DNA from: Roseateles subflavus
GTDB taxonomy: Bacteria; Pseudomonadota; Gammaproteobacteria; Burkholderiales; Burkholderiaceae_C
DNA: 64,000 bases
Assembly (NCBI RefSeq): GCF_030285365.1
Contig: NZ_JASVDS010000001.1
Location: 1,116,001-1,180,000, forward strand
Direction: 5' to 3'
Part shown: positions 46,243 through 54,057 of the stretch, one piece after another
Position numbering within the stretch: position 1 is the stretch's first letter
Layout: every line of letters begins with the position of its first letter
Translations under genes and position numbers: made by a program
The notes under the pieces: model-generated
What the model was told of the DNA's origin: nothing
Databases searched by the model: none
Seen by the model: the letters and a program-made list of their open reading frames with translations, nothing else

Positions 46243-46678
46243 TCACGTGCTGGAGCACGAAGCTTGAATGCACGCCCGTGACGCCGGCAATGCGGGTCAG
46301 CTTGCCCAGCAGCAGGCTCTGGAAGTGATCCATGTCGCGGACCCAGACCTTGAGCTGGTAGTCCGCGGCCTGCCCGGTGATGAGCAGGCATTCCAGCACC
46401 TCGGGCAGCACGCGGATGGCGGCCTCGAAGTTCTCGAAGCGCTCCGGCGTGTGCTGGTCCATGGAGATGTGCACCAGCGCCATCAGGCTCAGGCCGAGCT
46501 TGCGGGCGTCCAGCAGGGCCCGGTAGCCCGCGATCAGGCCGCTGTCCTCCAGCGCCCGCACGCGGCGCAGGCAGGGGGAGGGCGAGAGGCCGACGCGGTC
46601 CGCCAGGTCCTGGTTGGCGATGCGCCCTTCCTGCTGCAGGATCTCCAGAATCTGGCGGTCGATGCGGTCAAGTTCCAT
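46202..46678 (-). CDS. Lrp/AsnC family transcriptional regulator
   Basis: 158 residues. The N-terminal helix-turn-helix is typical: LDRIDRQILEILQQEGRIAN followed by LADRVGLSPSPCLRRVRALE. The C-terminal RAM ligand-binding domain begins near 65 and includes ITGQAADYQLKVWVRDMDHF. Members respond to amino acids or related small molecules. The ATG at 46678 gives family length; upstream in-frame codons lie in an AT-rich promoter region. Its 3' end overlaps the convergent ndh gene by 41 bases. Confidence 0.92.
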   Translation of the reverse strand: MELDRIDRQILEILQQEGRIANQDLADRVGLSPSPCLRRVRALEDSGLIAGYRALLDARKLGLSLMALVHISMDQHTPERFENFEAAIRVLPEVLECLLITGQAADYQLKVWVRDMDHFQSLLLGKLTRIAGVTGVHSSFVLQHVITRTALPLDAAQG

Positions 46679-46691
46679 TTGAATTGCGCCA

Positions 46692-46720
46692 ATATTCGAA
46701 TGTTTGGAATCTACTGCCAA
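46692..46720 (-). promoter_or_regulatory. Probable promoter and autoregulatory site of the Lrp/AsnC gene
   Basis: On the minus strand TTGGCA (46720-46715), a 17-base spacer and GAATAT (46697-46692) form a plausible sigma-70 promoter 14 bases before the start codon. The -10 lies in the palindrome-like AATATTCGAATGTT (46691-46704), and the surrounding 90 bases are notably AT-rich for this genome, as is usual for Lrp-type operators. Confidence 0.5.
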
Positions 46721-46898
46721 ATTGAGTCTTGATTGAGCCATCTTCGCAATTTTCTGCCCGACGGTGCTGCCTACACTGGATGCACTGCAAACAGCAGCCT
46801 CCTCACCGCCCGGCCAAGACCCCGCGGAGCAGGCCCGGCCCACGAAGGCCCTCCCCCCTGCAGTCCAGGCCCCAGCCGCCACAAGCGTGCTGGGGCCT

Positions 46899-46957
46899 GG
46901 GCCATTTGGGGGGACATTTGGGCGGACATTGGGGCGGCCATTTGGCGGCCATTTCGA
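46899..46957. repeat. Five-copy degenerate tandem repeat with core GG(A/C)CATTTGG
   Basis: Units GGCCATTTGGGG, GGACATTTGGGC, GGACATTGGGGC, GGCCATTTGGC and GGCCATTTCG follow one another with a period of 11-13 bases. They lie in the non-coding gap upstream of a GNAT gene. Confidence 0.7.
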
Positions 46958-47144
46958 GGCCCGTTCGTCTCGGGACCCGCCGCCGGCCCCGCGCGATGGC
47001 GAGGCGCTCCGCCGCTGAGGGCGGCTGTGGGCGGACCGGTCGCCTGATCCGGAGGCGCGGACGCGCGCGCCCGGCCTGACGCCCTGGATGCGCGGCCGCC
47101 GCATGCCTTCCGGGCAGGCGCGCTGCCGGCGTCACAATGCGGGC

Positions 47145-47633
47145 ATGGATCTCGTACTGGAACGACTGACGCAGGAGCAGCTGCGCGTACTGGAGGCCGG
47201 TGACTGGCCCGAGGGCTGGCTGGACCGCGTGGAGCCTGGCGCCTTGCCGCCCGAGCGCGTGCATGTCCGCGCACTGGCCCTGCTGGCCCAGGGGTGCGAT
47301 GCCTGCTGGGCCACCAGCCGCATGATGTGCCGGCCGAGCGACGGCCGCTACCTGGGCAACATCAGCTTCAAGGGGGCGCCGTGCGAGGGCCGGGTGGAGA
47401 TCGGTTACCAGGTCGCGCCGGGCCAGCAGGGCCAGGGTCTGGCGACTGCCGCCGTGCGCCTGATGCTCGAGGAGGCCTGGGCCGCCGGCGTGCAGATCGT
47501 GCGCGCCGAGGTGCTCCCCGAGAACCTGCCGTCCCAGCGCGTGTTGACCAAGGCCGGCTTCCGGCTCGTCGGGCACCATGCCGACGCTCGCCAGGAGTGG
47601 GTCGGCGTGTGGGAGGCGGCGCGGCCCGACTGA
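47145..47633 (+). CDS. GNAT family N-acetyltransferase (RimJ/RimL-like)
   Basis: 162 residues. The acetyl-CoA-binding segment reads GYQVAPGQQGQGLATAAV, with the Q-x2-G-x-G/A loop, followed by EVLPENLPSQRVLTKAGFRLVG, which matches the ENxxSxRVxxKxGF motif of ribosomal-protein-type (RimJ/RimL) acetyltransferases. Acceptor unknown. The ATG at 47145 is chosen because the protein then starts directly with a family-like strand. Confidence 0.87.
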   Translation: MDLVLERLTQEQLRVLEAGDWPEGWLDRVEPGALPPERVHVRALALLAQGCDACWATSRMMCRPSDGRYLGNISFKGAPCEGRVEIGYQVAPGQQGQGLATAAVRLMLEEAWAAGVQIVRAEVLPENLPSQRVLTKAGFRLVGHHADARQEWVGVWEAARPD

Positions 47634-47649
47634 GCCCGGCGCGAGGCGC

Positions 47650-48495
47650 TCAGGGCAGGATCTTGATGTCCACGTCGGCCGGCAGCTCGAACAGGCCTCG
47701 CGGGCTGGCCCGGCCGACCGTCATCTCCAGCGTGCGGACGTCCTCGACCAAAGGCTGCGGGCCCATGCCGATGACGCGGTGCGACGCCAGCGCCCAGGGA
47801 AAGTTGAGGTATTCCTGCAGCGGGTAGCCGGTCCAGAGGCAGCTGTCGCCCTTGGCGACCGGGCTGCTGACACGCACGCGCAGGCAGGGCTGGCCATGGA
47901 CGTTGTCGGGGCCGCTGCCCTCCGGCGTCGGCCCCAGGGGCCGCGGCGAGAGGGTGGCGTGGCGGCGGTGGCCGCTGCCCTTGCCGTCGGCACGCAGTTC
48001 GTAGCGAATGCCGTCCTTCCAGAGCAGGGTGCTGGTGTTGTCCACCTTGCGGGTGACGCTGCAGTCCGGCGGCACCGCGGGGATGACCGTCGGCCGGGCG
48101 GTGCGCTCGTCCATCCAGCGGCGCATGTCGGGCAGCACCAGGCCGTAGCCCTGGCGGCGGGTCAGGGCGCGGCCGTTGTCGAAGTAGCGCTCGACCGTCT
48201 CGGTATCGAGCCCGGCCATGAGGTCCTCCGGCGGATGCGTTTCCGGCAGACCGGCCTCCCGGCGCACCACGTTGCACAGGGCGACGAGCCCCTCCAGCGT
48301 CTGGCGGCCCAGGCCGTAGGTCTGGCCCTCGAAGGTGTGGCGGATCTCCTGGCGCAGGTAGGCCGTGCCGACCCACGGCTCGGGACCCGCCAGGGCGGTG
48401 GTGGCCATCGTCAGGCCCGCGGCCAGGAGGGCCAGGCGTGCCTGCAGGGCAGGGCGATGCCCTGGGCGGACGGGCAGGGGCGGTACGGACATCAT
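47650..48495 (-). CDS. Hypothetical exported protein
   Basis: 281 residues with an N-terminal signal sequence (about 18-36, cleaved near TALAG). The mature part has no recognised domain; five or so cysteines (for example CNVV, DCSV, PCLRV, SCLW) suggest disulfide bonds in the periplasm. It follows the ABC-type binding-protein gene after 34 bases on the same strand and is probably in its operon. Confidence 0.65.
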   Translation of the reverse strand: MMSVPPLPVRPGHRPALQARLALLAAGLTMATTALAGPEPWVGTAYLRQEIRHTFEGQTYGLGRQTLEGLVALCNVVRREAGLPETHPPEDLMAGLDTETVERYFDNGRALTRRQGYGLVLPDMRRWMDERTARPTVIPAVPPDCSVTRKVDNTSTLLWKDGIRYELRADGKGSGHRRHATLSPRPLGPTPEGSGPDNVHGQPCLRVRVSSPVAKGDSCLWTGYPLQEYLNFPWALASHRVIGMGPQPLVEDVRTLEMTVGRASPRGLFELPADVDIKILP

Positions 48496-48529
48496 CGGCA
48501 GTTCCAGGAGCGGGGCCGGCGTGCCGGCC

Positions 48530-49663
48530 TCAGCGGATCAGGACCAGGGAGCTGCCACGATGCGAGTTCTCGTTGTAACGCACACGGAAGCCGCCCAGGT
48601 CCAGCTCGCCCACGCGTTCCAGCGCCTGCTGCACGCCATCGCGGCCGTGGGACCGCTGCGCGCGGAGCAGGCCTTCGCAGAGCACGCGGGCCGCAATATA
48701 CCCCTCGAAGCTGATCGAATCGAACTGCCGGTCGCCCTGAGCCAGCATGGCCTTCTGGTAGGCGGCGGTGACGGGGAGGATGGGGTCGCGCGGGTCCGGC
48801 ACCACCTGAGCGATGCGAACCTGGCGCATGTCCCCCTGCAAGGCCTGCTGCAGGGGCTCCAGGCCCGCGAAGGACAGCAGATAGAAGCGGCCGGTGTAGC
48901 CCCGCTTGCGCGCCTGGCGGATGAAGGCCGCGCAGGTCTCGTAGGTGCTGATCATGAAGATGGCGTCGGCCGGCGCACGGGTGATCAGGGCGTCCAGCGC
49001 CTCGCCCACGTCGGTGGAGTTGCGGCGCACGGTGGCGGAGGCCTGCAGCGTCAGCTGGCGGCCCTGCGCGGCATCGCGCATCGCCTCCAGCCCGGCGCGG
49101 CCGAAGAGGTCGGCCTGCAGCAGGACATTGAAGCGCTTCACGCCGTCGCGCTTCATGGCATCGGCCAGCGCCAGCGATTCGTCCAGGTAGCTCGCGCGGA
49201 TGCTGAAGATGCGCCCGAGCGAGGGTTCGTAGAGCATGCCGGCCCCGGTGTAGGCCCCCATGAAGCTGATGCCGTGACGCTTGAGGTAGGGCAGGGCGGC
49301 GCGGCTGGTGGGCGTGCCCACGTAGCCGAAGAGCAGCAGCACGCGCTCGTCCTCGACCAGCTGCCGCGTGTTGACCTCGGCGCGCTCGGGCTCGTAGCCA
49401 TCGTCGCGCAGGTCGAGCACCACCTTGCGCCCCTGGATGCCGCCCTGCTGGTTGACGAGGGCGAGCTGCGCCCGGATGCCCGCGTGGTAGCGCAGCCCCA
49501 GCTGGGCCGCGGGGCCGGTCAGGGCGGCGGAGCTGCCGATGCGCCATTCGTTCTCGGGCCCCGGCGGCGTCGCGGCGACCGCGCGGGCGCGCAGGAAGCC
49601 CACGCCGAGCAGGGTGAGCAGGCCGACCAGGTGGCGTCGTGAGGGGACGAAGGCATCGGGCAT
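48530..49663 (-). CDS. Branched-chain-amino-acid-type ABC transporter substrate-binding protein
   Basis: 377 residues. A signal peptide (about 10-31) precedes a type I periplasmic-binding fold: WRIGSSAALTGPAAQLG, YHAGIRAQLALVNQQGGIQG, LFGYVGTPTSRAALPYL and FEGYIAARVLCEGL are hallmarks of the LivJ-like (Peripla_BP_6) family. No permease or ATPase genes are adjacent, so it is an orphan receptor or uses components encoded elsewhere. An ATG at 49663 is chosen over longer in-frame starts in the non-coding leader. Confidence 0.87.
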   Translation of the reverse strand: MPDAFVPSRRHLVGLLTLLGVGFLRARAVAATPPGPENEWRIGSSAALTGPAAQLGLRYHAGIRAQLALVNQQGGIQGRKVVLDLRDDGYEPERAEVNTRQLVEDERVLLLFGYVGTPTSRAALPYLKRHGISFMGAYTGAGMLYEPSLGRIFSIRASYLDESLALADAMKRDGVKRFNVLLQADLFGRAGLEAMRDAAQGRQLTLQASATVRRNSTDVGEALDALITRAPADAIFMISTYETCAAFIRQARKRGYTGRFYLLSFAGLEPLQQALQGDMRQVRIAQVVPDPRDPILPVTAAYQKAMLAQGDRQFDSISFEGYIAARVLCEGLLRAQRSHGRDGVQQALERVGELDLGGFRVRYNENSHRGSSLVLIR

Positions 49664-49956
49664 GACCCGCCCATTGTGCGCCGGCTGCGCGCGCTTCGGC
49701 CTGATATGCCTCACGTCACGAGGCCGCCGGCGGGCGCAAAGCGGTGCTTTGCCACGATGGGCGAATACCGCACGCGAGAGGCCGTCCCGCGTCCGCCCCG
49801 AGGTGGCGCGGCCGTGCGCAGGCCCGAATCCGCAGGGGTGTCTTCCTGGGCAAGGCAGGCGGGATCTGGATAATGCGGGACCAGGGCCGGCCCCCGCGAG
49901 GGCAGGTCGCAGGGATTGACACGGCATTGCCACGGCAGGGGCAGGGAGAGAGATCG

Positions 49957-50556
49957 ATGAACAGAACGAGGACAGCCACCACCTGGGCCAGCCTGGCCGG
50001 GGTCTGCCTGCTGGCGGGCTGTGCGATCGCCGTGCCGGGCCGCGAACCGCCCAAGGTGTCCGTCTACCAGAACGAGAAGTTCCAGGCCGAGGAGACCTAC
50101 TCGCGCCTGTTCGATGCCTCGCTGGAGGACACCTGCGAAGCCGCGCGCCGCGCGCTGCTGAGCCAGGGCTACCTGATCAACCCGGGCAAGGTGGGGGCCG
50201 TGAGCGGCACCAAGCGCTTCCAGCCGGAGGGCGAGGTGCACGTGGAGATCAACTTCAACATCGTCTGCGTGCCTGACGGCCGGAATGCCCAGCTGGCCAC
50301 GGCCTTCGTCTCCGCCCAGCAGGACCGCTACGCCATCAAGAAGAGCGCCAATTCCACCAGCATCGGCGTGAGCGCGATCGGCTCGATCTCGGTGCCGATG
50401 TCGGCCTCGCAGGACTCCATGGTCAAGGTGGCCTCCGAGACCATCCCGGCCGGGGAGTTCTACGACCGCTTCTTCGCCCTCATGCACCGCATGCTCAGCG
50501 AGCAGACCGGCGAAGGCACGGGTGCGAGCACCGCGGCCGTGATGAAGCAGCGCTGA
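49957..50556 (+). CDS. DUF2242 family lipoprotein
   Basis: 199 residues. The signal peptide ends in a lipobox LLAGC (Cys22), so the mature protein is lipid-anchored. The mature domain, with YQNEKFQAEETYSRLFDAS, CEAARRALLSQGY and QDRYAIKKSANSTSIGVSA, matches the DUF2242 family of beta- and gamma-proteobacteria. Function unknown. The gene lies 16 bases before yciH on the same strand. A GGGAGAGAG ribosome-binding site precedes the ATG. Confidence 0.85.
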   Translation: MNRTRTATTWASLAGVCLLAGCAIAVPGREPPKVSVYQNEKFQAEETYSRLFDASLEDTCEAARRALLSQGYLINPGKVGAVSGTKRFQPEGEVHVEINFNIVCVPDGRNAQLATAFVSAQQDRYAIKKSANSTSIGVSAIGSISVPMSASQDSMVKVASETIPAGEFYDRFFALMHRMLSEQTGEGTGASTAAVMKQR

Positions 50557-50572
50557 GGCCGGCCGCCGCCCG

Positions 50573-50923
50573 ATGAGCCACAGCCGCCTCGTCTATTCCA
50601 CCGACGTCGGTCGGACCTGCCCGCAGTGCCGCGCCGCGCTGGCGGCGTGCCGCTGCGGCCAGCCGGCAGCGCGGCCCGCGGGGGACGGCATCGCCCGCGT
50701 GTGGCGCGAGAGCAAGGGCCGCGGCGGCAAGACCGTCACACTCGTCAAGGGGCTGCCCCTGGACGACGCGGCCCTGCAGGCCCTGGGCAAGCAGCTGCGC
50801 AGCGCCTGCGGCAGCGGCGGCACCGCCAAGGGCGGCGTCATCGAGATCCAGGGCGACCATGCCGAGCGCGTGACGGCCTGGCTCATCGCCCAGGGGCATC
50901 CGGCCAAGCGCGCCGGAGGCTGA
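50573..50923 (+). CDS. yciH: Translation initiation factor Sui1-like protein YciH
   Basis: 116 residues. It begins SRLVYSTDVGRTCPQC as in YciH and carries the SUI1 core with the basic loop RGGKTVTLVKGL and the strand GGVIEIQGDH. An N-terminal cluster of four cysteines (C16, C19, C26, C28) may bind zinc, a feature of the beta-proteobacterial form. YciH affects start-codon selection and translation under stress. It ends 25 bases before the convergent methyltransferase stop codon. Confidence 0.93.
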   Translation: MSHSRLVYSTDVGRTCPQCRAALAACRCGQPAARPAGDGIARVWRESKGRGGKTVTLVKGLPLDDAALQALGKQLRSACGSGGTAKGGVIEIQGDHAERVTAWLIAQGHPAKRAGG

Positions 50924-50948
50924 TCCCCCCGGCCGCGCCCGCCGTCGC

Positions 50949-51785
50949 TCAGGGCTTCACGAAGCGCAGCGTCATGCGGTCGCTCTCGCCGATGGCGGCG
51001 TAGCGCTCGCGGTCCTTGTCCTTGTTGGTGAAGGTGGGCGGCAGCGCCCAGACGCCGTTCTCATGGTCCGCCGTGTCCTTGGGATTGGCATTGACCTCGC
51101 TGCGGGCCGCCAGCTTGAAGCCCACGGCCTCGGCCAGCCGGATCACGTAGGCCTCGTGCACGTAGCCGCTGCTGGCCTTCTCGTCCTGTGCCTGCGCGAC
51201 CGGGCGGCGGTGCTCCACCACGCCGAAGGTGCCCCCCTTCTTCAGGGCCTCGAAGGCGCTGCGGAAGACGGCCTGCACGGCGGCGTCACCGCCGGCGTCG
51301 ATCCAGTTGTGCACGTTGCGGAAGGTCAGCACGAGGTCGGCCGAGCCGGGCTCGGCGTACTGCAGGCGGGCGGGCACCTCGAAGACGTTCATGCGGACCT
51401 TGCCGTAGACCGCGGGAGCCGCCGCGAGCTTGTCCTTGAGGCGCTGACCGCTGCGCTGGCGGTAGGCGTTGGTGGACTGCGGATCGTCCGCACCGAGGAC
51501 CAGCTGGCCGCGCTCGTGCAGGTAGGGCGCCAGGATCTCGGTGTACCAGCCACCGCCGGGGCTCAGCTCCACGACGGTCATGCCGGGCTGGATGCCGAAG
51601 AAGCGCAGGGTCTCGTACGGGTGACGTGCCGCGTCGCGGGCCACGAAGGCGGGCGTGCGGTGGCTGCCGGCGATGGCTGCCTGCAGGGCCGTGTCGGCCG
51701 GGGGTTCAGCGGCCTGGGCACCCCAGGCGACGGTCATCAGGGGCAGGCTGGCGAGGGCGGCAAAGCCGCGGCGGGTCAGGCGCAT
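50949..51785 (-). CDS. Exported (Tat-type) SAM-dependent methyltransferase
   Basis: 278 residues. The N-terminus LTRRGFAALASLP is a twin-arginine signal followed by a hydrophobic segment and an AQA cleavage site. The mature part has the SAM motif TVVELSPGGGWYTEIL and LVLTFRNVHNW, typical of a well-populated family of exported class I methyltransferases in proteobacteria. SAM in the periplasm is unusual, so the role of this group is unclear. The ATG at 51785 was chosen for the signal sequence. It is divergent from the M14 peptidase gene, 149 bases away. Confidence 0.85.
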   Translation of the reverse strand: MRLTRRGFAALASLPLMTVAWGAQAAEPPADTALQAAIAGSHRTPAFVARDAARHPYETLRFFGIQPGMTVVELSPGGGWYTEILAPYLHERGQLVLGADDPQSTNAYRQRSGQRLKDKLAAAPAVYGKVRMNVFEVPARLQYAEPGSADLVLTFRNVHNWIDAGGDAAVQAVFRSAFEALKKGGTFGVVEHRRPVAQAQDEKASSGYVHEAYVIRLAEAVGFKLAARSEVNANPKDTADHENGVWALPPTFTNKDKDRERYAAIGESDRMTLRFVKP

Positions 51786-51934
51786 GGGATCCTCCGATCG
51801 GGCGGAAATGGGGTCGGCGCAGTATGCGGGCCGGCGGGGGAGGGTGACGGAAGACACCCCGGGGCATCCGCAGCAGCGTCGGTGGCAGGGGCTGGCTACA
51901 GTGCCAGGTCTTGCCTCCGCCGTCCTTTTCCGCC

Positions 51935-53734
51935 ATGTCACTGCCGCGCACGCTCCGCTCCTCTTTCCTGCTGTCCTGCCTGCTGGCGCTGGGCGGCCAG
52001 CCGGCGCTGTCGCTGGCTGCCGGTTCGGACGCCACGCTGCGCACCGAGGCCGAGCGCAGCGGCTTCCAGCGCACCGGGCGCATGGAGGAGGTCGGCCGCC
52101 TGTGCCGTGCCTTCCAGCAGCGCCATCCCCGTGCCGTGCGCTGCACGCGTTTCGGCACCACGCCGGAAGGGCGCCCGCTGTGGGCGATCGTGGCGAGCCA
52201 GAGCGGCGCCCTCACGCCGGCCGAGGCCCGCCGGCGCGGTCTGCCCGTGACGCTGATCCAGGGCGGCATTCACGCCGGCGAGATCGACGGCAAGGACGCC
52301 GGCTTCCTCGCGCTGCGCCAGGTGCTCGACGGCGAGGCCGCGCCCGGCGCGCTGAAGCGGCAGGTGCTCGTGTTCGTGCCGGTCTTCAATGAGGACGGCC
52401 ACGAGCGCTTCGGCGCCTGGAACCGCCCCAACCAGCGCGGCCCGGAGGCCATGGGCTGGCGGACCACGGCGCAGAACTACAACCTCAACCGCGACTACGC
52501 CAAGGCCGATGCGCCGGAGATGCAGGCCATGCTGCGCCTCGTCCAGGCCTGGGACCCGCTCGCGACGATCGACCTGCACGTCACCGACGGCGCGCAGTTC
52601 GAGCACGACGTCTCCATCCAGGTCGAGCCGGTGCATGCCGGCGACGAGGCCCAGCGCCGCAGCGGCCAGGCGCTGCGTGACGGCGTGATCCAGGCGCTGG
52701 CCGCGCAGGGCTCGTTGCCGCAGCCCTTCTACATGTCCTTCGAGAAGATGGACGATCCGTCCTCCGGCTTTGCCGACGGCGTGCCGCCGCCGCGCTTCTC
52801 CACGGGCTACTTCTGGCTGCGCAACCGCTTCGGCATGCTGGTCGAGACGCACTCGTGGAAGGACTACCCGACCCGTGTGCGGATCACCCGCAACACCATC
52901 GTGGCGGTGCTGGCGCAGATCGCCCGGCACGGGGCGCGGTGGCGCGCCGAGGCGCTGGCGGCCGACCTCCGCGCGGCGGGGCTGGCCGGCGCCGAGCAGC
53001 CGCTGGCCTTCGAGGCGAGCGAGCGCAGCCGCCTGATCGACTTCCGGGGCTATGCCTACACGCGCACGCCGTCCGAGATCTCGGGCGCGCTGATGACGCG
53101 CTACGACGAGACCCGCCCCGAGATCTGGCGGGTGCCCTTGCGGGACGACATCCAGCCCGTCCTGAGTGTCCGCGCGCCGGGGGCGGGCTATCTCGTGCCG
53201 GCCGCCCAGGCCGGGCACGTGGGCGAAGTGCTGCGTCGGCATGGCCTGCGTTTCGAGCGGCTGGCCCGAGCGCACGCCGCGCTGCCGGTGCAGACCTTCC
53301 GGGCCGAGCAGGCGCGCTTCGGGGCGCAGTCGGTCGAGGGGCATCAGCGTCTCGACGTGAAGGGCACCTGGCGCGAGGAGCCGCGCGACGTGCCGGCGGG
53401 CAGCCTCTACGTGCCGATCGCGCAGCCGGGCGCCCGGCTCGTGATGGCCCTGCTCGAGCCGCAGGCGCCGGACTCGCTGCTCGCGTGGGGCGCCTTCAAC
53501 AACGCCTTCGAGATGAAGGAGTACATGGAGGACTACGTGGCGGAAGACGTGGCCCGCGCGCAGCTGGCCGCGGATCCGGCGCTGGCGACCGAGTTCCAGC
53601 GCCGCCTGGCCGAGGACGCCGCCTTCGCCGCCGACCCGCGCGCCCGGCTCGCCTTCTTCGCCCGCCGGCACACCTCCTGGGACGAGCGCTACCGGCTGTA
53701 CCCCGTGCTGCGCCTGGAGCAGGCCTTGCCATGA
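51935..53734 (+). CDS. Secreted M14 family zinc carboxypeptidase
   Basis: 599 residues. A signal peptide (about 8-29) precedes the peptidase M14 domain: zinc ligands His113 and Glu116 in GIHAGEIDGKD, substrate-binding NLNRDYAK, the third zinc ligand in IDLHVTDG and the catalytic glutamate in VETHSWKDY. The C-terminal 250 residues (after about 350) are an additional domain of unknown fold present in longer family members. It should remove C-terminal residues from peptides or cell-wall fragments outside the cytoplasm. ATG at 51935 chosen for the signal sequence. Confidence 0.9.
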   Translation: MSLPRTLRSSFLLSCLLALGGQPALSLAAGSDATLRTEAERSGFQRTGRMEEVGRLCRAFQQRHPRAVRCTRFGTTPEGRPLWAIVASQSGALTPAEARRRGLPVTLIQGGIHAGEIDGKDAGFLALRQVLDGEAAPGALKRQVLVFVPVFNEDGHERFGAWNRPNQRGPEAMGWRTTAQNYNLNRDYAKADAPEMQAMLRLVQAWDPLATIDLHVTDGAQFEHDVSIQVEPVHAGDEAQRRSGQALRDGVIQALAAQGSLPQPFYMSFEKMDDPSSGFADGVPPPRFSTGYFWLRNRFGMLVETHSWKDYPTRVRITRNTIVAVLAQIARHGARWRAEALAADLRAAGLAGAEQPLAFEASERSRLIDFRGYAYTRTPSEISGALMTRYDETRPEIWRVPLRDDIQPVLSVRAPGAGYLVPAAQAGHVGEVLRRHGLRFERLARAHAALPVQTFRAEQARFGAQSVEGHQRLDVKGTWREEPRDVPAGSLYVPIAQPGARLVMALLEPQAPDSLLAWGAFNNAFEMKEYMEDYVAEDVARAQLAADPALATEFQRRLAEDAAFAADPRARLAFFARRHTSWDERYRLYPVLRLEQALP

Positions 53735-53762
53735 CGCGCCCGGGGCGGGCCGCGACGCCGGC

Positions 53763-53776
53763 TTGATGCGCATCAA
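53763..53776. promoter_or_regulatory. Perfect FNR-type palindrome
   Basis: TTGATGCGCATCAA matches the FNR/ANR consensus TTGAT-N4-ATCAA exactly. It lies 130 bases before the cyclic-di-GMP aptamer and 28 bases past the M14 peptidase stop codon, so the likely target is the subtilase gene transcript. Confidence 0.55.
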
Positions 53777-53905
53777 GCGTGGACGGCCGCGGCGGCCGCC
53801 GCGGGGAGCGCCGGCCGCGTACAAAGTCGCACGAATGGCCGCCGGCTGCCGCTCACGGCTGGTCAAGTGCCGCGGGAGCCCCTACTGTTCGCCCTACGGG
53901 ATTTC

Positions 53906-54000
53906 CCGTGATCGGCAAACCGCGCGAAAGCGCGGGACGCAAAGCTTCCGGCCTACCGCCAGCGCCCCCGTGACGCCGGCCAGGGCAGCGGGGCCGCCAG
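53906..54000 (+). ncRNA. Class I cyclic-di-GMP riboswitch (GEMM-I)
   Basis: The leader of the subtilase gene contains the aptamer consensus almost without change: GGCAAACC (53914-53921), a hairpin closed by GCGC with a GAAA tetraloop, GGGACGCAAAGC (53934-53945), UUCC, GGCCUA (53950-53955), a variable P2 arm and the 3' conserved GGCAGCGGGGCC (53984-53995). The GNRA loop and its receptor, and the residues that contact the ligand, are all in place. It is 58 bases before the start codon. Expression probably responds to cyclic di-GMP made by the GGDEF enzymes of this genome. Confidence 0.93.
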
Positions 54001-54025
54001 CCGCCGTGCTCCCCGCACGCGACTG

Positions 54026-54049
54026 GCCTCGATGGACGCAGTACGAGGC
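54026..54049 (+). promoter_or_regulatory. Possible riboswitch expression platform masking the subtilase ribosome-binding site
   Basis: GCCTCG (54026-54031) is complementary to CGAGGC (54044-54049), and the latter contains the only purine-rich ribosome-binding sequence (GAGG) before the ATG at 54058. A 6-bp hairpin with a 12-base loop would hide it. Control at translation is therefore possible; the competing structure was not worked out. Confidence 0.45.
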
Positions 54050-54057
54050 AAAACCGC

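Larger units (their letters stand above)
46679..47144. other. 466-base gap between Lrp/AsnC gene and GNAT gene
   Basis: The left 90 bases are AT-rich and hold the Lrp/AsnC promoter. The middle carries five tandem GG(A/C)CATTtgg units (46899-46957). The rest is GC-rich and unremarkable; open frames across it are arginine/proline-rich and lack domains. No terminator, tRNA or riboswitch consensus was seen. Confidence 0.5.
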
